From contig CAILUF010000287.1 in the NCBI GenBank assembly GCA_903837365.1, positions 1 through 14,778 on the forward strand: a DNA stretch of 14,778 nucleotides, written 5' to 3'. Below the pieces are notes generated by a model. The model did not search any database, was not told the origin of the DNA, and saw only the letters and a list, made by a program, of their open reading frames with translations. The stretch is from an uncultured Alphaproteobacteria bacterium (lineage in GTDB: Bacteria > Pseudomonadota > Alphaproteobacteria > Rickettsiales > UBA1997). Made by a program: the position numbers and the translations under genes. The stretch's first letter is position 1. Each line of letters begins with the position of its first letter. Positions 1-7,774 of the stretch are shown here, one piece after another.

Positions 1-147
1 ACAAAATTCGTAAAGCCTTTGCGGAGTGCGATGTGCTGAAACAATTTTAGTTTCATATTCAACGCCAAATTGCTGAAAAATTTCTTCAGCATTTTTCAAA
101 GTTTCATAGTCTGATTGACTACCCATAATTATTGTTATTTTAATCAT
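1..147 (-). CDS. purE: PurE, N5-carboxyaminoimidazole ribonucleotide mutase (5' part only)
   Basis: The first 49 residues are visible; the rest lies beyond the left edge. PurE converts N5-CAIR to CAIR in cytoplasmic purine synthesis, using the product of PurK. The class is recognised by the phosphate-binding GSQSD motif (residues 9-13), the segment [16 protein letters not shown] (27-42), and the expected catalytic histidine of the SAHRTP motif at residue 39. The start is the ATG at 147-145, giving [13 protein letters not shown]; the internal Met8 would remove the first beta strand and is unlikely. No clear Shine-Dalgarno site precedes it. It lies 42 bases downstream of the giant gene on the same strand, so the two may share a transcript. 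purF, for another step of the same pathway, is on the other strand at the far end of the window. Confidence 0.93.
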   Translation of the reverse strand, partial: MIKITIIMGSQSDYETLKNAEEIFQQFGVEYETKIVSAHRTPQRLYEFC

Positions 148-189
148 AATTTTAAAAAAAAATTTATTCTAGTGATTGTAAAAATTATA

Positions 190-3100
190 TTAATACCTCG
201 TACAATCGCCAGTGGTTTCTTTATAGGATGGTCTTGGGCTAAAGTCTGATGCCTCTCGAATAAAGTTCCAATTTCCATCTTGACATTGATATTCACCAAG
301 AGATTCAATGCATTTATTACCACGTGGGTAACAAGCACCACAATATTTATCACTAAAATAAGCTTTACCTCCATGACTAACCGAAGGAAGTATGCCATCA
401 ACTTTGGCTCTATCAATAATACATTTAAATAAAAATTCTTCTACTACGCAGTCATTAGAGTGTGATCTTGAGCGTGGATCGTTATAATAACCATTGTTGT
501 TTAGTGTTGAGCTGTAATCGTTAAAATCTATAATTCCAGATGAGTTATTGCACCCATAACAAGCTCTACAACTAGGAGTTGGTATATTCCAAGTTCCATC
601 GCTATTACAAGTTGCTGTTACGCTTTGTGATCCGCAAGGTTTACCTGAGCAAGTTAATGTTAAACTTTTGCCAGGAAAATAATTTCCTACTGTTCCGCTT
701 AACTCCGTGTATGAACTTCCGGAAGGAGTTCCATTAGGATTAATAACACAATATCTAGTGCATTGATTGTCACCAATTTTTGCTAATTGTAATGTGTCAA
801 TTACTCCGCTTTCACCATATTGACACTTAATCTGTAGTGTCGAAGGATTGGCAATAAATCCAGAATTACAACTAGCGTTTAAAACTCCTTCTGATCCAAC
901 AATGTAATGAGATTTACTATCTATTGAGGTTGGTGAAGCGGAAACTGAAGCATTAAGTGAATTTAAAAGATCGCCGAAAGCTATGCAATACGGAGTTGGA
1001 TCATCCCATTTTTTTGAAGAAGTATTGCAATGGCGAACCAAAACAAATCTTCCTAAGGATCTCGATGCTGAGTAATAATTGCTAGAATTGTGATAAGAAT
1101 CACCGTTGTTAGAATTTTGACAATTATTATTTGTGCTATCGCAATATTTTATTTCATACTCACCAAAACTTTTTCTACTCCATGCAATGTTGATATTAAT
1201 GTTTTCTCCGCCAGATGGATTTTTTATGGTATGTTGAGTTACTCCTGCGCCAATTCTTTCATCACTCATTAAATCATCACTAACTGTTCCAGTAACGCAA
1301 CCATTTGGTTTACCAGCATCAGTTGAAGTTGTCACGCAAGTTGAAGAAACTCCACTCCATTGACTAGCTGTTTGTCCTGAATATATTGATTTCGTGCATA
1401 ATCTTTGGGGCGGTGTATTTGAGCTTCTCGTATCTGAACTTATTTTTAAAGGTATTGAGGTTATATAATCAGCATCTTTAGCAACCAATGAATATTTTGT
1501 TCCATCTGGTTTGCGACGATGAGTATAAGGATAATTATAATATCCTGAATCACTACATGATCCTGAAACTGTTCTTACGGATTCGCTTACTAATAAGCTG
1601 GCTGTTGCCCATGTTGCAAAACCATTTGCTAAATTTGTATTAGCTCTCGCAATTGCTGAACAATCATTGAGACAAGCATTTTGTAGGTTTGTCCAATTGC
1701 CAAGATAATCGCAATCTAATGTTGGTGAAGCTGAAGGTGGACTATAATAACCCAAGCCAGTTTCACAAGTTCCTGAAACTCTAGAGCTTAGACCAGCTGA
1801 AGTTATGATTGTTGTTGAACTTCGCGAGGCATTACCTTGAACAAATTTAGCACCTCCACTCAAATCCCAAGATCTTTGCCAAAGTGCTTTATCAATTGCA
1901 GATGAGGGGATAATAATTCCTGGATTAATTGCTGGACAAGTTATTCTTTGACATGAATTTGTTACATCTTGCCATGCACCAATTTGATTGCAGATTCGTG
2001 AAGGTAAAGTTCCGCCTGAATATCCAGTAATTGCTGAAAATAAAGAAGCATTGTCCGAAGTCTTTTTTGAAGAATCTATTCCTGTTGATTTTGTGGAAGC
2101 TGCAGAGATTCCATAATCTATGGTTGTTGCTGATCCTACTTTTTTGAATCCGGTAATGCAATTGGTTGCGGATGTGGTTGTTGCGAAATCAGTTGTGTTG
2201 GTAACTTGATTCCAAAAAGCATTACCATTATTTAGGCCTTTATTTTCACCAATTTCACTAGCGCCGTAATTGTTATCATAAAGACCAGTGGCATTATCTA
2301 ATCCTGAAGAGGATATGGTTGGACATGAATATCTCTCGCATTTATCGTTATCAACTTCAAGAGCGGCATTCCAAGAAGCTACGCCATCTGCGCCTAATGC
2401 ACATGTTAATAGAGGATATGCTTTGGCTCCAGAGATAATTTTATGTTTCCAAAAGCCATTGCAAGTTCCTCGCGAAATTGCGCCAGCGATGGTCGCATTA
2501 AATTCGGCATTACCTCGCGCAGGGGATGCATTTGTTCGTAAACTATGCGTCGAGTGAACTCCTGTTAAATCATTATATCCGCTAGCTGCTAATTTGTTTA
2601 ATGAGTTGATTATGAAAAAGCGATCATCTGGATTGGCTGTATTTTCAACAGTTAGGAAGTTAATCGAAGGACAGGTATCTGGAAATTTTATATCGACGCA
2701 TAATCCAGCTTCGTGATAAGTTTCTAATCTTTCTGTTCTAGTTAATGCCGATATAGTATTAACATGCGTTGGAACTGTTCCACCTGTATATTCTGTGCAT
2801 GGACAATCAGGCATTTTACCGCCAGCTAAACAGTTGGCGCTTGGATTTTTTTTAGTTGGATCAACGATACATTTACCATTTTGCGTATCGAATCTATAAG
2901 CGTAAACCATGCGAAGCTTATGATTAAATCCTTTTGTTAAACATACTTCATTGAACCAGCCATAGTAGTTATCTTGAGGAATTGCATTAAATTTAGTAGG
3001 ATCAAAATCTTTTGAAGTAATATTTTTTTTCCTATTGCAAGTTAATAACTTCTGATAACATTCGTCATGTTTAGATAAAACTGAATCAACTATATTTCCA

Positions 3101-6100
3101 GAGCTAAAACTAACTTCATTTTCCATGCATTCGGTGTTTAAAACTGAGCAATCATCGCGCGTAAAACAAATTGGATAACCATCTGGAGCTTGAGTGTTAG
3201 TGTAACAATAAGACATTTCTTTACGATCCACAAGATTAAATTTAACCGATAATTCATTTGAGCATAATACATTTCCACCGCACGTTAGATTAGAAACGAC
3301 ATCATTATAATTTGCTAAATATTTAAATCTTACATCGATATTTTTATAATTATTATTAGCAGAAGTGAGGTCTTTATATAAAACAATTTTTTTTCGTAAA
3401 CTTTCGCGAGGACTTGCTGGCGGGGCTATACATAAGCCATCTCGAACATCGCAATTATCAACTTCTGGAAGATTTCTTCTAACGCAACCAATTGACGGAG
3501 CGGGATCGAGCAAGACATTATTTTTGTTGCGTAATTCTCTAAAAATACAAAATTGCGGATTACCAAAAGGATCGCTAGTTTTTCTAGCATAAATTGTCGC
3601 TGTAAATGTTTTTCCAAAGATGGTTGTATTGATTATTTTTTTGCCATTAATATCGGCATTTGCTCCACTTTCATCGCCATTTTTACCAATATCTAAGCTT
3701 ATCAAAGTTGTAATATTTCCAAATAATATTTCTACCTCAGGTTGATTAAAATCAGTTGCACCAAATAAATTTTGAGAAAGATTTTCGGAAACAGAAGTTG
3801 CTCCACCTTTTTTCTTTTTAGCTGAATTTATGATTAAAGGTGGAGAAAATAATCCTGGCGAATTTTCGTAATTGGCGATGTTGTATAAATTTGGCGGGGA
3901 AGCGTTAATTTGTTTTCTAATGCAATTTGCCTCGCCATAAAAATTATTCTTAATATCTCTAATCCCTTTAACTCCCTGAGTAGAAGTGGTGTTTTGATCA
4001 ATATATTTTATTAAGCCAAGAGCTCGCCAAACTGAAGCGCTTCCAGCATTATCATTAGAATTTTTTCCGTTAATACATCGCTTTGCTGATTTATCGTAAG
4101 TCCCAGATAGGCATTTAGTAGAGTCTTCGGGCAATGTTTCAGTGCCATTCATAAACATTCCATTATATGCCAAACCTCCTTTCCAATCAAGCATTACGCA
4201 AAGTCTATTATCGGATTCAAAACCTACTGCGCGAAGACGAATATAAGAGTCAATATCTGCGCCTCCGCCAATTTGGGCTACGCAATTTCCTGAAGAATTT
4301 GTTGGGTCTTGACAAGCTCGCAACTCACTATCATTGAGAATTAAATCACGACAAACATCTGATCCGCATACTGTCGAACAATCTTCGCAAAAACAAGTTA
4401 TCCCGCATTCTCTAGCTCCGCATGTTTTTCCGGGGATCATGGAACTATTATATCGCAAGCATACTCTAATTTTATGTGATGCTGAAGTGCCACTCCACGT
4501 CGAAGTTACATTATCGATATAGCCAACATAATCCATATTAGGTTTTGTAGTGTAGCTTGGACCTCCGCAAAGATAACTATATCCTAATCCTCGATCGCCC
4601 AGTCCTAAAGCCGGAGAGCAATAATTTGGGGAGCGCGTATCCATGGTAAGATAGTTGTGAAAATAAGGTCTAAAACTTTTCCCAGTAAAAAATCCCATTA
4701 TGCCAGATATGAAACTAGCTCCACTATCTTCATAGCCAAAACCGCTGGCCAATAAATCATCAACTGAATAGCAAAGATTATCATTCATTTGTCGAAATCC
4801 TAGCGAATAATCAACTGCACCTGATGCATTAACTTTATAAGATTTATCCATTGGTTTTGGTAGATAAAACCAAGATTTTTTAACAAGATTTAGATATGAA
4901 TTTGTATTATCATCTGAAGCCTTTGACTCTGGCATTGGCGTTCCATCGCAATATAAATTTCGATCAGAATCTAAAAGATCAGGTTTATCGCAATCGACTT
5001 TTCTTTTGCAATAACCATCAGAACACGATCCAATATTGCATTGCGAATTCATTGTTGATCCTGCGCATGGGAATTGAATTTCAACTATTCCGCGACAAGA
5101 TTTTACTTGGCATAATTCGCTTAGCAAAGTTAATGTTGGGGAGGTGGTTTTGATTACTGTGTTGATATAAGCAGTGCTATATGCACTAACCTCAGAAATT
5201 TTAGCGGTATCGTCACTAGCTTGCGGAGCGCAGGAATTATCTGGATCAATTCGACAAGTATGTCTTTGGCAAAATTTAAAAAGTGGACCGGATTTTTCAG
5301 TTGTCGCTGAATTATATCCAGACTGGATGGCATTAAGTTGTCCAAGAGTATATAATAAACATTTTTGATCAGTGTTGTCGCAATATTTTTTTGATGCTGT
5401 AGATCCGCTATATAGAGATGAATGCTTTAACTCATTTTCATTGAGAGATGTGCAAGTAGAAATTTCACAATTTGTATTAGGTGACGGGGTAACACCGGTG
5501 CCAATTAAATGATAACATTTTTGCATTCTACAATTATCAGCTGTTGCAGTAACGCCTGATTCTAAAGCGTTACAAAATCTAATGCAATCGCGGTTGAAAA
5601 TCCGATCACTTATTGCTGGAATTGGGCTTAAAGAGGAGCAAGTTGGAACGCAATTTAATCCTGGCAAAGGAGATGAGGTGACAATTGTGCAAAGCGGTAA
5701 ATCAACTAGATCAAGACAATTTATGCGAGGTTTTTTTTCTGTTCCAACTGCTAAAAAATAAGAGGCCGTTGAGACATCTTTTGGCGATGGTATGGCATTA
5801 CAAAATGGCATAACATATCCATTAAATTTGAATGCGCAATTATTGCCAATTTTTGCAGATGGTCGCGCAGCTGGAAGATTATCACAAGCATAAAGGCAAT
5901 TGACACCTTCATTGGCAGTGGTACCCGAGGGCATGGCATTGCAATCAGCTAAACAATTTACTCCGGGAGATCTTTTTGCAGTTAAAAATTGCGTTAAGGT
6001 ATGACAAGATGGTAATGAATATGCAAGATTGGTAAATAAAAATAAATTAAGAAAAGTCAAGGCAAGCAGGAGAATCAAGCTTTTGGAAAGCTTTGAAAAA

Positions 6101-6132
6101 TATGAAATGGCGAATATAAATTTATTATTCAT
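190..6132 (-). CDS. Giant secreted cysteine-rich modular protein (1980 aa), function unknown
   Basis: I do not recognise a named family. The protein starts with a Sec signal peptide: basic n-region, hydrophobic core at about residues 19-33, and a likely cleavage site after A37-Y-S39. It has about 103 cysteines (roughly 5%), few of them in CxxC pairs, which suggests an oxidised, disulfide-bonded exported protein. Order of parts: short Cys repeats (43-251); Cys-rich stretch (251-395); a compact cluster of seven Cys in 571-594; a Cys-free segment (738-861) beginning after a KKKKGG tract (772-777); a second Cys-rich stretch (862-1154); and C-terminal modules with Cys, Gly-x-Trp and Cys (1218-1977). 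No further membrane span, LPxTG motif or autotransporter barrel is visible. The frame is open throughout, so it looks intact. Its G+C looks a few percent above neighbouring murD. Candidates are a surface adhesin or a relative of the large extracellular extensions of Rickettsiales VirB6-like proteins, without the membrane domain; both are inference. Confidence 0.9.
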   Translation of the reverse strand: MNNKFIFAISYFSKLSKSLILLLALTFLNLFLFTNLAYSLPSCHTLTQFLTAKRSPGVNCLADCNAMPSGTTANEGVNCLYACDNLPAARPSAKIGNNCAFKFNGYVMPFCNAIPSPKDVSTASYFLAVGTEKKPRINCLDLVDLPLCTIVTSSPLPGLNCVPTCSSLSPIPAISDRIFNRDCIRFCNALESGVTATADNCRMQKCYHLIGTGVTPSPNTNCEISTCTSLNENELKHSSLYSGSTASKKYCDNTDQKCLLYTLGQLNAIQSGYNSATTEKSGPLFKFCQRHTCRIDPDNSCAPQASDDTAKISEVSAYSTAYINTVIKTTSPTLTLLSELCQVKSCRGIVEIQFPCAGSTMNSQCNIGSCSDGYCKRKVDCDKPDLLDSDRNLYCDGTPMPESKASDDNTNSYLNLVKKSWFYLPKPMDKSYKVNASGAVDYSLGFRQMNDNLCYSVDDLLASGFGYEDSGASFISGIMGFFTGKSFRPYFHNYLTMDTRSPNYCSPALGLGDRGLGYSYLCGGPSYTTKPNMDYVGYIDNVTSTWSGTSASHKIRVCLRYNSSMIPGKTCGARECGITCFCEDCSTVCGSDVCRDLILNDSELRACQDPTNSSGNCVAQIGGGADIDSYIRLRAVGFESDNRLCVMLDWKGGLAYNGMFMNGTETLPEDSTKCLSGTYDKSAKRCINGKNSNDNAGSASVWRALGLIKYIDQNTTSTQGVKGIRDIKNNFYGEANCIRKQINASPPNLYNIANYENSPGLFSPPLIINSAKKKKGGATSVSENLSQNLFGATDFNQPEVEILFGNITTLISLDIGKNGDESGANADINGKKIINTTIFGKTFTATIYARKTSDPFGNPQFCIFRELRNKNNVLLDPAPSIGCVRRNLPEVDNCDVRDGLCIAPPASPRESLRKKIVLYKDLTSANNNYKNIDVRFKYLANYNDVVSNLTCGGNVLCSNELSVKFNLVDRKEMSYCYTNTQAPDGYPICFTRDDCSVLNTECMENEVSFSSGNIVDSVLSKHDECYQKLLTCNRKKNITSKDFDPTKFNAIPQDNYYGWFNEVCLTKGFNHKLRMVYAYRFDTQNGKCIVDPTKKNPSANCLAGGKMPDCPCTEYTGGTVPTHVNTISALTRTERLETYHEAGLCVDIKFPDTCPSINFLTVENTANPDDRFFIINSLNKLAASGYNDLTGVHSTHSLRTNASPARGNAEFNATIAGAISRGTCNGFWKHKIISGAKAYPLLTCALGADGVASWNAALEVDNDKCERYSCPTISSSGLDNATGLYDNNYGASEIGENKGLNNGNAFWNQVTNTTDFATTTSATNCITGFKKVGSATTIDYGISAASTKSTGIDSSKKTSDNASLFSAITGYSGGTLPSRICNQIGAWQDVTNSCQRITCPAINPGIIIPSSAIDKALWQRSWDLSGGAKFVQGNASRSSTTIITSAGLSSRVSGTCETGLGYYSPPSASPTLDCDYLGNWTNLQNACLNDCSAIARANTNLANGFATWATASLLVSESVRTVSGSCSDSGYYNYPYTHRRKPDGTKYSLVAKDADYITSIPLKISSDTRSSNTPPQRLCTKSIYSGQTASQWSGVSSTCVTTSTDAGKPNGCVTGTVSDDLMSDERIGAGVTQHTIKNPSGGENININIAWSRKSFGEYEIKYCDSTNNNCQNSNNGDSYHNSSNYYSASRSLGRFVLVRHCNTSSKKWDDPTPYCIAFGDLLNSLNASVSASPTSIDSKSHYIVGSEGVLNASCNSGFIANPSTLQIKCQYGESGVIDTLQLAKIGDNQCTRYCVINPNGTPSGSSYTELSGTVGNYFPGKSLTLTCSGKPCGSQSVTATCNSDGTWNIPTPSCRACYGCNNSSGIIDFNDYSSTLNNNGYYNDPRSRSHSNDCVVEEFLFKCIIDRAKVDGILPSVSHGGKAYFSDKYCGACYPRGNKCIESLGEYQCQDGNWNFIREASDFSPRPSYKETTGDCTRY
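202..2481 (-). repeat. Coding repeats: C-terminal sushi-like Cys/Trp modules (residues 1218-1977)
   Basis: The last 760 residues hold seven or eight related modules. The recurring core is Cys, 4-12 residues, Gly-x-Trp or Trp, 6-10 residues, Cys. Core positions: C1244-W1254-C1265, C1381-W1387-C1394, C1474-W1480-C1487, C1579-W1592-C1599, C1702-W1709-C1716, C1842-W1848-C1855 and C1950-W1955-C1977; a Trp-less version spans 1755-1795. Several copies also have an upstream (S/R)G(T/S)C followed by an aromatic pair (1224, 1456, 1526), and a linker with a Trp (1307, 1418, 1508). The copy TCNSDGTWNIPTPSC (1841-1855) closely matches the end of a complement-control (sushi) domain. Whether these are true sushi folds needs a profile search. 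Confidence 0.65.
5380..6006 (-). repeat. Coding repeats: N-terminal short cysteine ladder (residues 43-251)
   Basis: About nine degenerate units follow the signal peptide of the giant protein. Each begins with a Cys followed by a short polar stretch often containing Leu, Gly and Pro, and ends 13-28 residues later with Cys, usually preceded by Asn (NC). The next unit starts 4-12 residues on. Paired cysteines by position: 43/60, 64/79, 83/99, 111/139, 148/161, 165/183, 187/201, 206/222 and 227/251. Examples are CNAMPSG at 64 and CNALESG at 187. The regular spacing suggests one disulfide-closed loop per unit. The copies differ strongly in DNA, so this is an old protein-level repeat, not a recent duplication. 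Confidence 0.75.
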
Positions 6133-6134
6133 CT

Positions 6135-6154
6135 ATGCTAAAAATTGTTAGCAT
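6135..6154. promoter_or_regulatory. Perfect inverted repeat just upstream of the giant gene
   Basis: Arms ATGCTAA and TTAGCAT (7 bases each) are separated by a 6-base spacer. The repeat ends two bases before the ATG of the giant gene, where a ribosome-binding site would be expected. In RNA it could fold into a hairpin covering the initiation region; in DNA it could be a dimeric repressor site. No recognisable Shine-Dalgarno sequence lies between it and the start. In AT-rich DNA such a repeat could arise by chance, so the regulatory reading is a guess. Confidence 0.35.
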
Positions 6155-6211
6155 TTAAAAAAATTAACAAAAAATATTTTTTTTAAAAATAGTTAACTAA
6201 AAATGTTTAAA

Positions 6212-7612
6212 TTAAATATCATTAACTAACTTACAAAAAAAATCTCCGCGTTCCTCAAAGCTTTTAAATTGATCTAAGGATGCGCAAGATGGAGAAAGTA
6301 AAATATTTTTTTTGGATAAGCTATTATTTTTTGCATCAAATAATGATTTTGAAAAAGCAGTTTTTAAATCAAAACATTTTTCAAAATTAACATTATTTTC
6401 AGATAAAATTTTTGCAAAATCATCACTAGCTTCGCCAATTAAATAAGCTTTAAAAATTTTTTTAAAGTAGGGTTTTAGCGTTGATATTCCTCCTTCTTTA
6501 GGCCTTCCTCCTAAAATCCAAAAAATATTATCATAGGCCTTCAAGGCATTTTGCGAAGATTCGGCATTTGTTGCTTTGCTATCGTTTATAAAGCAAATAT
6601 CATCAAGTTGTTTAACAATTTGTAAGCGATGTTTTAAACCTTTAAAAAGGCGAATTGCTTCACAAATTTTTTGTGAAATTAGTAAATCGTCAAAATAATC
6701 TTTGTGGATTTTTTTATAGTAACAAAAAATTGACGCAAAAGCAAAAGCGATATTTTGATCATTATGTTGCCCTAAAAGAAATTGCGAAGTAAGGGGAAGT
6801 TTGATATTGGTTGATGATATAGTGTTATATAAAACGCCATCGATAATAGCAACTCCTGATTCAGGGATTTTTTGAGTTGAAATAGCTATTAATTGAGATT
6901 GATCATTTTTTAATTCATGAAAAATTTTTAGACAATTTTCATCATCAATGTTGATTATTGCATAATCATGGTGATTTTGATTAGCAAAAATTCTTTTTTT
7001 TACATTAATATAATTAGCCATAGAGCCATGTCTATCAAGATGATCTGGCGTTATATTCGTTAAAATGGCAATATCAAATTTAGTTTTGGTCATCAAATCA
7101 AGTTGATAAGAAGATGTTTCGAATGCATAGCAAAAATTTTTATTTTGGTTAATTTCAAAACAAGGGATGCCAATATTTCCACCAATCTCACTAGGTATTT
7201 CTAAATGCTTTAAAATAAAGCCAATCAAAGCCGTGGTCGTTGATTTTCCATTGGTTCCGGTGATACCGATGAAAAAATTATCGATAGAATTGAGGCGATA
7301 AAATAATTCGAGATCGCATAATAATTCAGCATTGGTTTTTTGACAAATTTCTAAAATTTTATGACGTCTTGGAAAATAAAGGGGAATACCTGGAGAAAAA
7401 ATTATTTTAGTTTTATTATCAAATTTAATTTCATTAGGAGCTAAAATTTGCAGATTTGAAAATTGATCTAAAAGAGCTGTTAGCCCTTGGTTTTGTAGTG
7501 CTAGCAAATTATCATCAGTACCAATTATTTTATGATTGGGAAATTTTATTGATAGCGCTTTCAATGTTGAAATTCCAGATTTACCGAGACCGTAAACCAC
7601 AAAGTTTTCCAT
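6212..7612 (-). CDS. murD: MurD, UDP-N-acetylmuramoyl-L-alanine--D-glutamate ligase
   Basis: This cytoplasmic ATP-dependent ligase adds D-glutamate to UDP-MurNAc-L-Ala in peptidoglycan precursor synthesis. At 466 residues it is of normal family length. The N-terminal nucleotide-sugar fold has GLGKSG at residues 8-13. The central domain has the P-loop GTNGKSTT (119-126), ETSSYQL (165-171) and NITPDHLDRHGSM (186-198). The C-terminal domain has GLKHRLQ (325-331), NDSKATN (343-349), WILGGRPKEG (365-374) and the closing SPSCASLDQFKSFEERGD (440-457), which are typical of MurD. The start MENFVVYGLGKSG places the glycine motif where expected. It is separated from rpe by 158 bases and from the giant gene by 79, so it may have its own promoter. 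It stands away from a mur/fts cluster. It implies, with slt, that the cell makes peptidoglycan. Confidence 0.97.
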   Translation of the reverse strand: MENFVVYGLGKSGISTLKALSIKFPNHKIIGTDDNLLALQNQGLTALLDQFSNLQILAPNEIKFDNKTKIIFSPGIPLYFPRRHKILEICQKTNAELLCDLELFYRLNSIDNFFIGITGTNGKSTTTALIGFILKHLEIPSEIGGNIGIPCFEINQNKNFCYAFETSSYQLDLMTKTKFDIAILTNITPDHLDRHGSMANYINVKKRIFANQNHHDYAIINIDDENCLKIFHELKNDQSQLIAISTQKIPESGVAIIDGVLYNTISSTNIKLPLTSQFLLGQHNDQNIAFAFASIFCYYKKIHKDYFDDLLISQKICEAIRLFKGLKHRLQIVKQLDDICFINDSKATNAESSQNALKAYDNIFWILGGRPKEGGISTLKPYFKKIFKAYLIGEASDDFAKILSENNVNFEKCFDLKTAFSKSLFDAKNNSLSKKNILLSPSCASLDQFKSFEERGDFFCKLVNDI

Positions 7613-7660
7613 AAAATTAAGATTATTTTAAATTAAATTTAGAGTTAAAAATGCAACTTT

Positions 7661-7689
7661 ATTATACTAATTTAAGCGTTATGTTAAAG
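7661..7689 (-). promoter_or_regulatory. murD: Possible promoter for murD
   Basis: On the minus strand a perfect TATAAT lies at 7666-7661. About 16 bases upstream of it is TTTAAC (7688-7683), which matches three of six bases of the -35 consensus. Transcription would begin near 7654, leaving a leader of about 40 bases before the murD ATG at 7612. The -10 match is exact but the surrounding DNA is very AT-rich, so chance matches are likely. Confidence 0.35.
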
Positions 7690-7757
7690 TTATTTTTTAA
7701 CGGTTTTTTTTGAATAACTCAAGAGGTATTTTTAAAAAAATTATTTTAAATTAGTTT

Positions 7758-7774
7758 TTAACAATTATTGTTAA
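7758..7774 (-). terminator. Small AT-rich stem-loop at the end of rpe
   Basis: Arms TTAACAA and TTGTTAA (7 bases, perfect) with a 3-base loop overlap the rpe stop codon at 7773-7771. No good U-tract follows directly in the minus-strand RNA; a T-rich stretch comes about 20 bases later. It may mark the end of the NDUFA12-mlaD-DUF2155-rpe transcript, but with only two G-C pairs it would be weak. The rest of the 7613-7770 gap is AT-rich DNA without an evident gene. It also contains CGTTA and TAACG arms (7677-7681 and 7698-7702) ahead of a T-run on the plus strand, where no gene uses it. Confidence 0.25.

Noticed and set aside
144..416. 90-codon minus-strand frame with hydrophobic stretches, across the end of the giant gene
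   Set aside because: It lies in another frame within the 3' end of the giant gene and the purE start. It has no family features and its composition is that of a shifted frame.
2288..2557. 89-codon plus-strand frame inside the giant gene
   Set aside because: It is antisense to a well-supported coding frame, with no motif, no ribosome-binding site and no conserved features; it is a by-product of the opposite strand.
190..6132. Autotransporter adhesin
   Set aside because: The C-terminus has no beta-barrel pattern or terminal aromatic signature of an outer-membrane barrel, and the high cysteine content is unusual for autotransporter passengers.
190..6132. Eukaryotic origin, suggested by sushi-like modules and many N-x-S/T sequons
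   Set aside because: The frame is uninterrupted, flanked closely by bacterial genes on the same strand, and uses similar AT-rich codons. The sequons follow from high Asn, Ser and Thr content.
6125..6154. Nine-codon upstream frame (MLTIFSIDE) overlapping the start of the giant gene
   Set aside because: It could be read as a leader peptide, but it has no ribosome-binding site and its ATG is simply part of the inverted-repeat arm, so chance is the simplest account.
6190..6199. Ten-base palindrome TAGTTAACTA as a murD terminator
   Set aside because: Without a loop only three base pairs could form, and AT-rich DNA yields such palindromes by chance.
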